Of a stretch of DNA of 64,000 nt, positions 1 to 10,939 are shown in pieces (positions within the stretch are counted from its first letter, which is position 1; each line of letters starts with the position of its first letter). Source of the stretch: Latrodectus hesperus (lineage: Eukaryota; Arthropoda; Arachnida; Araneae; Theridiidae); assembly GCA_037975125.1 (NCBI GenBank), contig CM075857.1:20286997-20350996 (forward strand). The letters run 5' to 3'. Position numbers and translations under genes: made by a program. A model generated the notes under the pieces. It was given only the letters and a program-made list of their open reading frames with translations. It was not told the origin of the DNA and did no database searches.

Positions 1-321
1 ATTCACACATCTCCAGATTCTCTTCCTAAAATTACCGTATACCCAGATTATTCTCGTAAAATTCTCACATCTCGAAATTATCCTCGTAAAATTCACACAC
101 CTCAAGATTCTCCTCGTAAAATTCTCACATCTCAAGATTCTCCTCGTAAAATTCACACATCTCTAGATTCTCTTCCTAAAATTCACATATACCCAGATTC
201 TCTTCGTAATATTCACACATCTCTAGATTCTTCTCTTAAAGTTCAGACATCTCCATATTCTCCTCGTAAAACTGATATCCTATCAATGTTATTGAGGTAT
301 TCAGATCTCTCGTCAATGTGA
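1..321 (+). repeat. 30-bp minisatellite, nine units, open as a decapeptide repeat
   Basis: Nine units of exactly 30 bp run from 1 to 270 without an indel (consensus begins ATTCACACATCTC and ends CGTAAA). The array continues off the left edge. In frame +1 it is open from base 1 through all units and a short unique tail to TGA at 319-321, giving a ten-residue repeat of the type IHTSxDSPRK. Other frames I checked hit stops. By hand count, differences from consensus fall almost entirely on codon positions 1 and 2 and only about four on position 3, the reverse of purifying selection. It could be the end of a rapidly changing repeat-protein exon or a noncoding satellite that is open by chance. No start codon lies in the window. 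Confidence 0.85.
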
Positions 322-1880
322 AAAACATGTATTAATTAGATCAGATATTGATTGCTGAAGAAGTCTACACGTGTTGAAAGTTCAGTAGCTTTCAATATTC
401 CTCCATTGGTTTGGATTGGAGAAAGTGGTTACTGATGGGGCATTAACTTCACCACTTCGCTATATTTCAAAATCACGAAGTGGATGGCTATGTTAGCGAC
501 TTCAGTTGAAAATATGGTATCGGAGTAACCAAACCATAACAGATTTATCAAGAAATACTGTTCAGGTCATACAAAGGGAAAATTCTAAGAGATTACGTTT
601 TTTTATCAATTCCAAGTAATTAATCACAATAAGTTGCAGACACACACATATATATATTCAGAAATTAATTCATTGACTTAGGATACATTTTTTAAAGTTT
701 AAATATATTAAATGGTTCATATATTAAGCAAAGGAACATAAGATAAAAAAATTCAACATCTCGATTGTTTTCAAGATTCACCGAATTTGAAATTTCAAGG
801 ACTTTCAGGATTGATGTTTCCGAATATATAGAATTTAACCTACTTTTATTTTGCACTGAAATGCATTTTGACTGATGTACAGAAAAAACTAAAATAAAAT
901 AACGGAGAGATCCATAGACGTATAGCAGCAAAACAAAGAAAAGAAAAATGTACCATTGTTATCAGTCATGTATGATTTGGTCTTATTGACAATTCTTCAC
1001 ACAGCTGTCAATCTGAAGTTAGTATTGGTAATATGTTAACAAATTATAAATCAATATTAAAGAGGTAATTTTCCGCAATGTTTTTATGGCTTGTAAAATT
1101 TATTCAACTGAGTGATTCACAATGTCTTGCGAATTTATATTTGGCCTACGTGTGTATTGTTAGATGGTGTTGCGCCTCATTAAATAATTCCCTAAAATAT
1201 CTAAGAAAAGCATACGAAAGTTGCAATAAAAAATAAATAAGTTAAAAACCTTGAAATTTAAAAATCAATGCTAATCCACATAGAACATAGCAGATTTCTT
1301 TTTATATTAATTATCACTATTTTACAGCAGATAATGAATTCTCTAAACTCAGAAATCTAAATTGTGTGATTTATATTGTCGACACAAATATTTAAAAATA
1401 GCGGTAACTGTGACTGTCTCAACATTCTTTTTCTTAAAATATTAACTATGAAAAGTATACCGTTAGAGTCCGGTTAAATTATCTTCACAAGCACAAAGTT
1501 ATTGAGCAAAATACTAACCATATAAAGGTAGAATGTATATAAAAAGATAATAAAAACATGTTTTTTTTTAATTTAAAGATCATTCATTTTAATTAAAAAT
1601 TAAACATGTGATATGGTATTTTATATTACTATTCAATTAAGAGTACGATATAAATAGTAAATACTTATCATTAAATAGTAATATTAATATCAAAATAACT
1701 AATACTCTCTAATAATGTAATTAATATAACTAACCACATAGCAATATATCAATTAAGGAATTGGACAACTTTATTTAGAATAGCTATTTCATAATATTTT
1801 GAACAATAAAGCATTTGAAAGAAATTGCACAAATTTTATTTTTTATTTCTATAATACCCAACAGCTACTAGGAATTTCAT
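322..1880. other. AT-rich sequence without recognised gene
   Basis: Nothing coding was recognised. A short CA/TA microsatellite lies at about 638-657. A short open stretch on the minus strand (692-931) is rich in F, L, Y and S, as expected of AT-rich noncoding DNA. Confidence 0.6.
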
Positions 1881-1884
1881 ATTT

Positions 1885-2170
1885 CAGCACTACAAGGGAC
1901 AAAAGAGATGGCAACTTATATAGTGGGACACCCAGCGGGTATGCCATCATTGCCCGAAAACTGGGTGGGTCTTCGTAATATAGAAGAGGAGACCCAACAG
2001 ATGACTTGGCCTGCCAATCCCAAATGTATCATTTCACATGGAGGACATTGCAACCACGACGAATTTAACGTGCCCTACACACCATTAGCGAACACGTTGG
2101 ATCTTCGATTGATTCGGGACTCAAACTCACAACCTTTCGATAACGAGAACGAAACAGGCTACATTGCCTC
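1885..2170 (-). mobile_element. SINE family A copy, minus strand
   Basis: Read on the minus strand, this matches copies at 39744-39966 and 52290-52556. All share a TTATCG(G/A)AAGGT block, a box-B-like GAGTTTGAGTCCC, a GGTCGCAATGTCC(T)CCA-type block, a TGAAATGATAC block and a GGCAGGCCAAGT block. A second minus-strand copy is at 30955-31245. A box-B-like element near the 5' end suggests a tRNA-derived SINE transcribed by RNA polymerase III. The 101-codon open frame across it is incidental, since relatives do not preserve it. Confidence 0.65.
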
Positions 2171-2214
2171 TCAAGCTTTAATGCAGAAAAAAAATCTTTT
2201 AAGTAAAAAATAAA

Positions 2215-2704
2215 ACATTTATCATTTTTGAAATTGTTAATTAAAAATAGTTAGATAACATAAAAAATAATTCTAAACTCAGTTCCATCAGTTCCAAATA
2301 TGCTTTCATCTAATGCTAAATAAAAAAATTAAATACAAGCTTTTGCTCAACGAAACAATATAGTTCTTGATATCATATAAGCGTTGAACTGCAGTCTAAG
2401 AAAATTATGCCGAGAAATCTAACATTGAAGAAGACAATAAAACAAATTAAGTCTGTACTTTTTTTGTTAAGTTATCCAGAAGATAGTTTTGACCTCAAGA
2501 ATTCCCTAAAACCAAATTTAAATGCATGAAGGATGGTTTAGTAGCTATACAGTGAATCCTGTATGATTATAGACTTAGAATTTCAATTAAGACTTAAGAT
2601 TATCACTGCTTAATATAAATTTATTCTTGACACATCGTAATAGATAGGCTACTGTCCTAGAAGCACTTAAGGCATTCACGTTAATTGCGTTCTAAAAGAG
2701 CTTT
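2215..2704. other. No recognised feature
   Basis: AT-rich sequence. I see no gene or repeat in it. Confidence 0.5.
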
Positions 2705-2930
2705 TCATAGATAAAGGACCGTGTTCACGGGTCCCAAAGGAAAAAAGTCGGAAAAAATTGTCAAGCAGCAACTCCCCGACAGCAATGCCTGTAGAGGGCA
2801 GAAGGGTAGTATCCATTTCCCATTGTTCAACAATGGCAGGAATTGAACCCGGGACATTTCTATGAAAAGAGCAGGAATTGAACCCGGGACATATGGTACT
2901 ACCACTATTAACACAGTGAACCTAAATATT
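2705..2930 (-). mobile_element. SINE family D copy with duplicated box B
   Basis: On the minus strand this reads CCCGGGTTCAATTCCTGC, then CATTGTTGAACAATGG, then a diverged body ending near TTCCGACTTTTTT. It matches the family at 7455-7700 and 7755-8010, which share the box-B-like block, CACTGTT(G/A)A(A/G)CAA and TTTTCCGG(G/A)TTTTCT. The 22-bp block GCAGGAATTGAACCCGGGACAT occurs twice here, at 2836 and 2871, so this copy carries two box B promoter elements 35 bp apart. Confidence 0.6.
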
Positions 2931-2934
2931 GATA

Positions 2935-4935
2935 TCCAGTTATTTAAATGTAATTTTAAACAAAGTTTGAAATTAAAACTTAAATTTCATGTTTGTTATT
3001 TGTTAAAAAATGTATTAATTTGTAAAAGTAAGTGATAAAATAGTGTAAAATTGACTGTTAAAATTTTTTAATTTAAAAAAATTTACTCAAGCTAAAAGGA
3101 AGGAAATGATTTTTGACTACTTTTTCCTTTATTTTTTCTGAATTGATTTTAAACTGAGATGTTAACCAATCGAGATATTTTTCTAAGACCGAATCACGCA
3201 ATTTATAAATACATAAAAAATTTAACAAAATGCCCAAAGGCTGTTTTTAAAACTAATATATAAGCCAAATATTAAAAAATTATTTTACTAATGCTTTGTA
3301 AAATTTAAAATTTTAATATATAAGTAGGGTCAAAATCATAACAAGATGTCGCTAGTTGATAGCGAGCATTGCGCATGCTCCCAGACATAGGCACTATAAC
3401 AAAACAGCTTTTAAATGTTACTGTTTGTTCAGTATTTGTGTAATTAAAATGTGTCCCCCTTTTAATGTTTATTTTTCATTGCTTATAAGCTATTGACACA
3501 CTCTATTTATGTTAACGCATCTTTAAATAATATATAAATTTTTAATAAAAAATTGTTTAAAAAATGCAAAATAGCTGAAATATATAAATAACACTTTTCA
3601 TTTTCTTAAAATTCAAACGAAAAAAATGATGAAAAGTCCTCAAACATTAAGAATTTTTGAGTCACAAATTCTTTATAATAAAACATAAAACCAAATGCAT
3701 GAAATTTTGAGTTAAGTTTTAAATTAGTATTTCAATTTAAAAAAAATTTAAAATGTTATCCTTAAGAAAAACCGGTTAAAATACTTGATAATATATTGAA
3801 TTTTAAGATTATTTTATTTGCTTACAGATTAATTTCTTTGATACTATTTCATATAAAAATTTAATTTTTATTTTATATAATGCTGTATAATAGAGTGTTT
3901 CGTTTTAAATTATTTTTTTAACCTAAATATTAAATATGTGAAAATATGAAATAAATGATGTACCCAGTCCATATATAGTTTCCATTATTTTCTAGTTCCT
4001 AGTTCATACGTTCTATTATTTTATTATGCAATTATATATTTTCTATATGTAATTATAAAACAACATACTAACAACTTAAATGGTGATATAGAAACATTAT
4101 AATTTCAAAATGCGACACATATGGAGTAATTATTTTTACATTCAACATTTTTAAGCTATCTCAAGCAAAGGACTTTGTTGTTATAGCAAAATTAGACCTG
4201 CATTGTAAGTTTGTTGGCATATAGGTCATGGACGCAGGAAAAGTCACTTTACAGGCAGAGTGAGACGTGCCAGACCATAAATACGTGATCGTTATGTGTT
4301 TTCGACAAGTTATGCCACAGACTTTTGTTGACGCATATATGAAAACATAGTTTTTGTTTGACATATCCTACTAGCAGCACAAAGGGCTCCGGTTCCGTTG
4401 ACATTTCGCCTACTCAGGGCGTGGTTATGGTGTTAAGAGTTGGTGGATCCCAAAAATAGGAACCTTTTTAGGAATAAAAAAAATGGGAAAGGGAGAAGGG
4501 GGTGTCTCATCGGGAAGCTCTCTGTAGGTCAATAGGCGCGGTGTGAAAATATCACGAATATAAAATGAATGGCTTGGTTTAATTATTAATGTCTGCTTTC
4601 GATTGTGATTTTTTAAACCCTGTCATGCCCGCCAGTCGTAATTAGTGCTCTCACACACGCCCAAATTTGACTGTCGAGTGTTAAAGAAACACTTCACGAA
4701 TTCTTTTGATTTATGATATTTTTGCTCCTATCGTAAACTGTAAATTCTCTCAAATAGTATGTATATTTTTGGGGTGAAGAATTTATGGTAAAAATATTTA
4801 TGTATGTGTGAAGTGAAGTATTTACGAAGTGACATAAATTTCGCGTCAGTAATTGAAAGTTTTTTTTTTGGACAAGAGAAAAAAATAGTGTCAATTTCAA
4901 ACGAAATTCATTTGATGAGAATTTCCTATAGATAA
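2935..4935. other. AT-rich sequence without recognised gene
   Basis: No gene was recognised. About 4381-4560 is more GC-rich than its surroundings and may be an old repeat fragment, but I could not match it to another copy in the window. Confidence 0.5.
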
Positions 4936-5110
4936 ATGTCACAGTAGCAAGGTGGGGTCGTTTCGGTGAGCGGAAGGTTGTAGGTTCTATACCCAAATCA
5001 ACTAAAGTTGGATGATGTGCTAAAGGGCGTCTTTATGTTCAAAATTCTGTAGGATCTAAGGTCCCACCGCTGATGAGGCGTTATTTAGAGAGAAGAGTTC
5101 CAGTTCAGAT
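4936..5110 (+). mobile_element. Possible tRNA-derived SINE remnant
   Basis: The stretch begins with a tRNA-like head (GGTGAGCGGAAGGTTG followed by AGGTTCTATACCC, a degenerate box B) and continues into GC-richer sequence unlike the flanks. No second copy was matched in this window, so this is a weak call. Confidence 0.25.
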
Positions 5111-5332
5111 GTCGAATTCGTCACTGGATTATAATTAAAATTTACGAGAAAGTTCATTTGATTTCAATATGCAAAAAACAACCGGAAACGTATTGCACAA
5201 AACATTAGTTGATTGAATCAAGATGTAGGAAGTAAATTTCTTTCATGAATTTACTTTATATATGTAAATAAGTTGGAATAAGACATGAAAACTTATTAAA
5301 TCAAAGACAACTGTAATAGAAATATACAAATA

Positions 5333-6860
5333 CACTGTGCTGGACAATTGCTAAGGACGGATCACAAATTGCAATGTAGCATAACATTAAGCGAGACATG
5401 AGGCCTATTAGGATAAAATATAGTTGCCATACTGTTCAGACATTAGAATAAAGAATATTTATTGTTCTGGAAAGTACAAAAGCTGTGAAACATCTGAAAG
5501 AAAAAAATGTTCATTTGATGTTGCATACGGAAAAATGGAACAATGCATCTAAAAGTCAGCAGGCACCTTGAAGAAAGGTATCAGTACGGGATATGTCCAC
5601 CGTGGAGTGTGATGCAACATTCCACACGTCGTATCATACTTTGCACAACATTATCCAGCAGCTGTTGAGGCAATTTATCCCATTACTCTGGGAGTGCACG
5701 GATGAGGGTGTTCTTGTTTGTCGGAGGATAGTTTCGACCAGCAACTTGCCTCCCCAAAGCATCCCACACATTTTCAATGGGGTTTAGATCTGGAGAACGT
5801 GATGGCCATACGAGGCATTGAATACCCTCGCTGTCTAGACAATCCTGAAAAGCGAATGTTCGATGACATGTTGCGTTGTCGTCCATAAAAACAAATTTAT
5901 CACCGACAGCACCACGGAAAAAACGAACATGAGGAAGTAGTACTTCATTAATGTATCGTTGGCCCGTCATAGTCTCTTTCGCAACCACATGTAGGGGCGT
6001 GCGGCCATTGATCATGATGCCGGCCCACACCATGACACTGCATGTCGGATATCGGTCCCTTTCCTGGATATTTTCTGAACGATAAGCAGTACCACTCTCG
6101 CACCAGATCAGTTGGCGTCTACAATCCGATGACAGACTGAACCTACTCTCATCTGAGAATAATACGCATGCCCAGTCCTGTTTAGTCCAATTGCGATGCT
6201 CACGACACCATTGCAAACGGGCAGTACGGTGCTGTCTGGTCAATGGGACACACATAACAGGTCTGCGGGCGTATAGTCCTCCTCCCCTCAAACGTCTGGC
6301 AACAGTTTTTCGGGAGATCTGCTTTCCTAAGGCAGCAAGAAACTGATTTGCCACCTGCTGAGCTGTGGTGCGCCTGTTCCTTTTTGCTGATATCTGTCTT
6401 CTGCAGGCGTCGTACTTCTAACACGACCTCCCCCGTGCCGCCTACTACACATTCCAGTAGTTTTAAATGACTTCCACAGCCGTGAAACAACGCTGTGAGC
6501 GATGTCGAACTCCCTGGCAACATCTGTTATTTTTCGCCCTTCTTCGATCTTTCCAATAATTCGGCCACGCATAAAATCATCTAAGTGATGTCGGGAAGAC
6601 ACGCCAAAAATTTCAAGTTCGTCTATTAAATCTTTCCTGTAAAACTTCGACTTGAAACAACAATTGTCCACATGCGACAAAACCTTCAAAACTCTTATGA
6701 ACGCTATCACGTGATGAACAGACGTGGAAAAAAATTTGCATACGCATACTTCTTCTTACTATATCCCGCACTTATTCTAATTGTCCACACTTTGCTTCCT
6801 TTCATGTTGTGGTTGCTATGGATGATAGTGTTATCCGTCCTTAGCAATTGTCCAGCAGTG
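5333..6860 (-). mobile_element. Complete Tc1-like transposon, inactivated
   Basis: The element is 1528 bp, bounded by TA target-site duplications at 5331-5332 and 6861-6862. Its terminal inverted repeats are about 27 bp: the right end read inward is CACTGCTGGACAATTGCTAA followed by GGACGGA, and the left end is the same with a 2-base TG insertion after CACTG. It carries one transposase gene on the minus strand. Cut-and-paste transposition into TA dinucleotides is the family mode. The ends appear intact, so it could in principle be moved by a related enzyme supplied in trans. Confidence 0.93.
5581..6602 (-). pseudogene. Tc1-family transposase (DD34E), disrupted
   Basis: The product would be about 340 residues with two N-terminal helix-turn-helix DNA-binding domains (DDFMRGRIIGKIEEGRK, then NRRTTAQQVANQF) followed by the DDE catalytic domain. 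Visible catalytic residues are D in FSDESRF, D in FMDDNATCH and E in NPIENVWD, with 34 residues between the last two. Two lesions are visible: a small deletion near 6388-6393 shifts frame between EDRY and SAKRNRR, and TAA at 5683-5685 interrupts PE-stop-WDKLPQ, after which the reading continues to TGA at 5581-5583. The original start was probably at 6602, where the codon is now GTG before SSRHHLDDFM. Few lesions suggest a fairly young copy. Confidence 0.93.
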
Positions 6861-6862
6861 TA

Positions 6863-7450
6863 TAATGTAATTCAAATGCCATGAAATGTGGAATTTAGGG
6901 GTAAAAATGAAAAAAATCATAACTTTGATTTAAAGCTGATTTACTTCCGGATAAATAAATTTATTCTTATAAGTTCTGGATGATTATAAATAATTTTATT
7001 AAAACTAGTATATAAATATAAATTAAGAATAAAATTTAATTTTAGAGTTTTTTAAGCAATATTTTATAAAGTGAAAATTTGAGTAGTTTAATATATAATT
7101 TCACAAAGACTTTTGACAGATCACGAGATGGAAAGTTGTTGATTTTGGAAAAGAACTTTCAGAAAAACTCCTTGCAAGTAAATTAAAGGGTGTGAGGCTA
7201 TGGACTTTCTGCTTCAGTAAAGAAAATACAGAAAAAAGCGAATATTTTAAGACACTTTTCCATGCTTTTTTCCCGATAAAAATGATTGATTGCAAAGAAA
7301 CTAAGAGAAGAAAAAGCAGCTCTTTTCGAGTAATATCAAGGGATCTGCGAGTTTCTGAGTTTAAAAATTTATCTGTCAGTTGTCTGCATCCAGTTGATAG
7401 AATTCATTTTCCCATTTAGATACCACTGGGTATTTCATTGCTTAAAACTG
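6863..7450. other. No recognised feature
   Basis: AT-rich sequence. The overlapping short open frames at 7101-7419 on opposite strands show no recognisable domain. Confidence 0.5.
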
Positions 7451-7454
7451 ATTT

Positions 7455-7700
7455 GTCTTGTTTTAGTAGCTCAGAACTTATAGTGGTGGAACAGCGCTTT
7501 TTGGACTGTAAGGTTTCGGGTTCGATTACAGCCACTGTTAAGCAAAACCAGATGAATATTCCTTTCTACTTTCAATGTACATCAGTCTAGGCTGGTGTTG
7601 AAATTTTTCCGGATTTTCTTCTTTTCAACATGAATATATTCAACAATCAACGGTAAGTCCTCCCAGATTTTCAAAGGCTTTATAATAGTCTTCGGTTGTT
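7455..7700 (+). mobile_element. SINE family D copy
   Basis: It contains a box-B-like GGGTTCGATTAC at about 7519, then CACTGTTAAGCAA, a diverged body and TTTTTCCGGATTTTCTTCT. The order of blocks matches the next copy at 7755. The box A region is poorly conserved. Confidence 0.55.
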
Positions 7701-7754
7701 AGTTTGTCTTCTACACGAAGTCAAAGATGAAAATGATGTGTGTATTACGTGTCT

Positions 7755-8010
7755 ACTAATAGTACAACCCCGTTCTTCGAAATAAAAGACACTGGTTTGA
7801 ATCCCTAGTCACTGTTGAACAATGGAAAATGGATGTTGCATTTTGATCTCTGGCTGCACAGCTGAAGAAGTGGATGTTTGAAAGTTTTCCGGGTTTTCTC
7901 CTTTGAATTACAAGAATATGGTCCACTATTTATGGAAATTCCTTCCTGGAAACTCTGAATTGAATGTTTAAATGCCTTACTACAGCAGTATGTTATTAGT
8001 CTATCAGTTT
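7755..8010 (+). mobile_element. SINE family D copy
   Basis: This reads TGGTTTGAATCCC (degenerate box B), then CACTGTTGAACAATGG, then GAAAGTTTTCCGGGTTTTCT. It lies directly downstream of another family D copy in the same orientation, so the pair may be a tandem or two independent insertions. Confidence 0.55.
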
Positions 8011-8094
8011 GAAAGTGTCAAATTGTAAATAAATAAACAAACAGTAATAAGTGCTCATAGGGCGAGATTGAGTAAAATGTGTGTCTTTTTTTAA

Positions 8095-8415
8095 TAATGG
8101 TGGGCACATTGGGTGACTAACCCTTCGCCATAACGAGTCCGGAAATTGCTACTCATTTGTCGCTACCCAGCGGGCACCTATGAACCAAGTCACGGAGGCG
8201 AGTATCATTACTACCGAGCCATACCACCTTAAACCCATTTATAGGGCGGGCCACATTCATACATCATCACAGAAGAAAGGACAGAGAAACACAGAGACAA
8301 AGTAACATCCATGCCCGAACCGGGATTCGAACTCGAGACCCACATCTCAAGTGACAGGAATGCTTGATTATTGATAAGTAACCACTCAGACATCGGCCGG
8401 CTAAGATGTGTACAT
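8095..8415 (-). mobile_element. SINE family E, tRNA-Ser/Leu-like head
   Basis: On the minus strand the head reads GTCTGAGTGGTTAC (box A like), about 45 bases, then GAGTTCGAATCCCGGTTCG (a canonical box B with its stem). The long spacing resembles class II tRNAs (Ser or Leu) with a long variable arm. A body of about 230 bp follows, including GGCCCGCCCTATAAATGGG. It is tRNA-derived but not a tRNA gene, because it lacks an acceptor stem closing on the 3' side and continues into SINE body. This is the only copy recognised in the window. Confidence 0.55.
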
Positions 8416-8607
8416 GACAAACCCTATTTGTGTGAAACCTTGAATATCCTCATGAAAAGAAACAAAGTTTAAATGGCTCAGAAAGTTTTTTATTTTGGCA
8501 TGATCTTCAAAATGACCAATGAAATTACGTGAGACTATGGTTCATAGCTATAGCAGCGTTTGATTTTTAAAACTAACTTTCATGAAAAAAATAGAATTAA
8601 TTTACTA

Positions 8608-9857
8608 TTGGGCTGTTCGGAAAATAATTTCATTTTTTCCCGACAGAGGATTTAATTGTATTTTTTTGCACCCAACTTCACACTTAAGCCGTATAATTAT
8701 TATATGCTTTGAGAGCTCATATAGCAAGGCTTGTGTGTGAAACATTCCAATTAATTCTACGCAGTAGTTTTTGGTTGGTGCCCTTTTAAATATGGAGAGC
8801 GATAAGCAGCATTTTCGACATATCTTACTGTTTTACTACAGAAAGGGTAAAAATGCTGTTCAAGCCAGAAAGAAATTGACCGATGTGTATGGAGAAGGTG
8901 TGTTGACAGTACGCCACTGACAGAACTGGTTCCCTAAATTTCGATCCGGCAATTTTGATGTCGAAGATTCACCACGTCCAGGAAGGCCGGTTGAAGCTGA
9001 TAAAGATGCGATAAAGGCATTAGTTGATGCGAACCGGCGAATAACAACAGTTTATGACCACTTTAAAGGTATGGGATTATCTTCGAAGCTCGATGTATGG
9101 GTTCCTCATGTTCTCACAGAGAAATATCTGTGTCGCCGCATTGACGTCTGCGATTCGCTTCTCAAACATCACAAAAATAATCCGCTTTTGAAGCGCATCA
9201 TCACTGGGGACAAAAAATGGGTTGTATACAACAACGTCAAACGCAAGAGTTCATGGAGCAAAAAAGATGAACCGGATGAAACCACTTCCAAAGCCGATAT
9301 TCACCAAAAAATGGTGATGCTGTCTGTTTGGTGGGATTTTACAGGAATCTTTTTTTTTTAGCTTTTATCGGATAATATAGCGATTAATTCGGAAGTCTAC
9401 TGTCATCAGTTGGACAAACTGAATGATGCACTTCAACAGAAAATGCCAGAACTAATCAACAGGAAAGGTGTAGTGTTTCACCAAGACAACGCGGGACCTC
9501 ACACAAGTTTGGTCACTCGCCAAAAGCTTTTACAGCTTGAATGGGATATAATGCCACACTTACCATATTCTCCAGACCTGGCAGCATTGGATTATTATTA
9601 GTTCCGGTCACTCCAAAAATTTTTAGACAGTAAAGCCTTCACCTCAAATGAGGAGGTCAAAAACCACATCGATCAGTTTTTTGCCAGCAAAGACCAAAAA
9701 TTTTATGAGCGTGGAATTATGCTACTACCAGAAAGATGGCAAAAGGTGTTGGACCAGAACAGCCAATATATAATTTAATAAAATATTTGTTTATTATACG
9801 AAAATACTGTCTTTCATTTCCACAAGAAAAATCGAAATTACTTTCCGAACAACCCAA
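8608..9857 (+). mobile_element. Complete mariner transposon, inactivated
   Basis: The element is 1250 bp with TA duplications at 8606-8607 and 9858-9859. The terminal inverted repeats begin TTGGG(C/T)TGTTCGGAAA and extend about 30 bp with a few mismatches. It carries one transposase gene on the plus strand. The length is close to the usual 1.3 kb for mariner, slightly short because of a small in-frame deletion in the gene. Confidence 0.93.
8792..9778 (+). pseudogene. Mariner transposase (DD34D), three nonsense codons
   Basis: The frame stays continuous over 328 codons from ATG at 8792 to TAA at 9776-9778, with stops only at 8918-8920 (TGA, in VRH-stop-QNWFPKF), 9359-9361 (TAG, in FFF-stop-LLSDN) and 9599-9601 (TAG, in DYY-stop-FRSL). 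Catalytic residues are visible: D in ITGDKKW, D in HQDNAGPH and D in LAALDYY, with 34 residues between the last two, as in mariner. The second helix-turn-helix is shortened: NRRITT runs directly into VYDHFKG, so about a dozen residues expected there are missing in frame. No frameshift is needed to read the whole protein. The element is dead in cis. Confidence 0.92.
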
Positions 9858-9859
9858 TA

Positions 9860-10560
9860 ATTAAGAACTGATAAAGTGTAAGCAATAGCCTTTTGAAGAA
9901 GATTCATAACATTTCCTTTACTGACATGTCTTTCATACAAGTAGATGGCTTAAATAATGTTTTGATAAAGGCAGATTTTAGAACTGTGTTTATTGAAGAT
10001 TGCTGGAGAAAATTTGTTTTGCAATGAAAACACGTAGTTACATTCTTTATTTTCAGACAACAGCCCAATTTCATTTGAGAGTATTTTTATTAAAATAAAA
10101 TTAATAAGCGTGTTTGTAATGAATTGATTAATTGTTACGTCATTTCCTCAAAATCATTTAAAACAGCCATCATCCTCTCAGAAACAATTTTTAAATATCT
10201 ATATAATCGGTAGTTACACACAGATCTTTATAAAAATAAGAAAATGTAACACTATTGAGGATGCTTGCAATTGTTATTATTTATAAATAGGTTGAGAGCA
10301 AATAAAGAAAGTTACAATATTAGCAAAGACCAATATTATATATTAGACTTTAGTCAAAAACAGAAAATATGGTTAAGATTTACTTGAGAATGGTTCAAAT
10401 CGAGAATTTCATTATGTACTAATTAAGTAAAATTTTATATTTTAAATTTTTTATTAATATACTCATTTGAATTCCCTTAGAAAAGAATTAGTCATAGTCA
10501 TTCAGAAGCAAATGAACTTTGTTAAGTTGCTACAGATGCGACAGAAATCATTACATGGCC
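9860..10560. other. No recognised feature
   Basis: AT-rich sequence with no gene or repeat that I can identify. Confidence 0.5.
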
Positions 10561-10938
10561 TCATGGGCCGTACTTAGGGCATCGGCCTTCCGTCCGGTAA
10601 GGTGGGGTTCGATTCCCAATGCTGCCAAAGACCCACCGAGTACATGCGATATACGTGCTCGTTAAATCTTTGGAATCGAAAGGCCTGTGGTCAGTCGTTG
10701 AGCAGTTACCATGGGTGTAAGGTCTGGAGAAAATTTCCGCCCCTTCAAATCAATGTCAAAATTGAGGGAGTGAATCCTCTGGTGGTGCCATCTATCTGAA
10801 GAGCCTAGAGAAAAGTCGTACTTTTACCCACGTGGTGCTCTGGTTAAATGAAAGACGCACCCTACTTACTTAATTCCCATAGCCTATCGGCATAACGAGT
10901 TTGGCTTGTCCAAGTGTCATAAGTAACAACAACAACAG
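10561..10938 (+). mobile_element. SINE family C copy
   Basis: The head contains box B GGTTCGATTCCC at about 10607 and the box A side is shortened. The body carries the family blocks ACCGAGTACATGCGATATACG, GTCAAAATTGAGGGAGTG and GGTGGTGCCATCTAT, and ends TGTCATAAGTAACAACAACA, a (CAA)n tail. Five other copies occur in the window, at 23888, 31327, 32687, 43835 and 56459. Confidence 0.85.
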
Positions 10939-10939
10939 A

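Noticed and set aside
1..270. CRISPR-like array (30-bp units)
   Set aside because: The units are contiguous with no unique spacers and the context is eukaryotic, so this is a minisatellite.
1908..2213. 101-codon open frame as a gene
   Set aside because: It lies within a SINE family A copy, and the other copies do not keep the frame.
8340..8410. tRNA gene on the minus strand
   Set aside because: The A and B boxes are present, but the sequence continues into a SINE body and no closing acceptor stem is seen.
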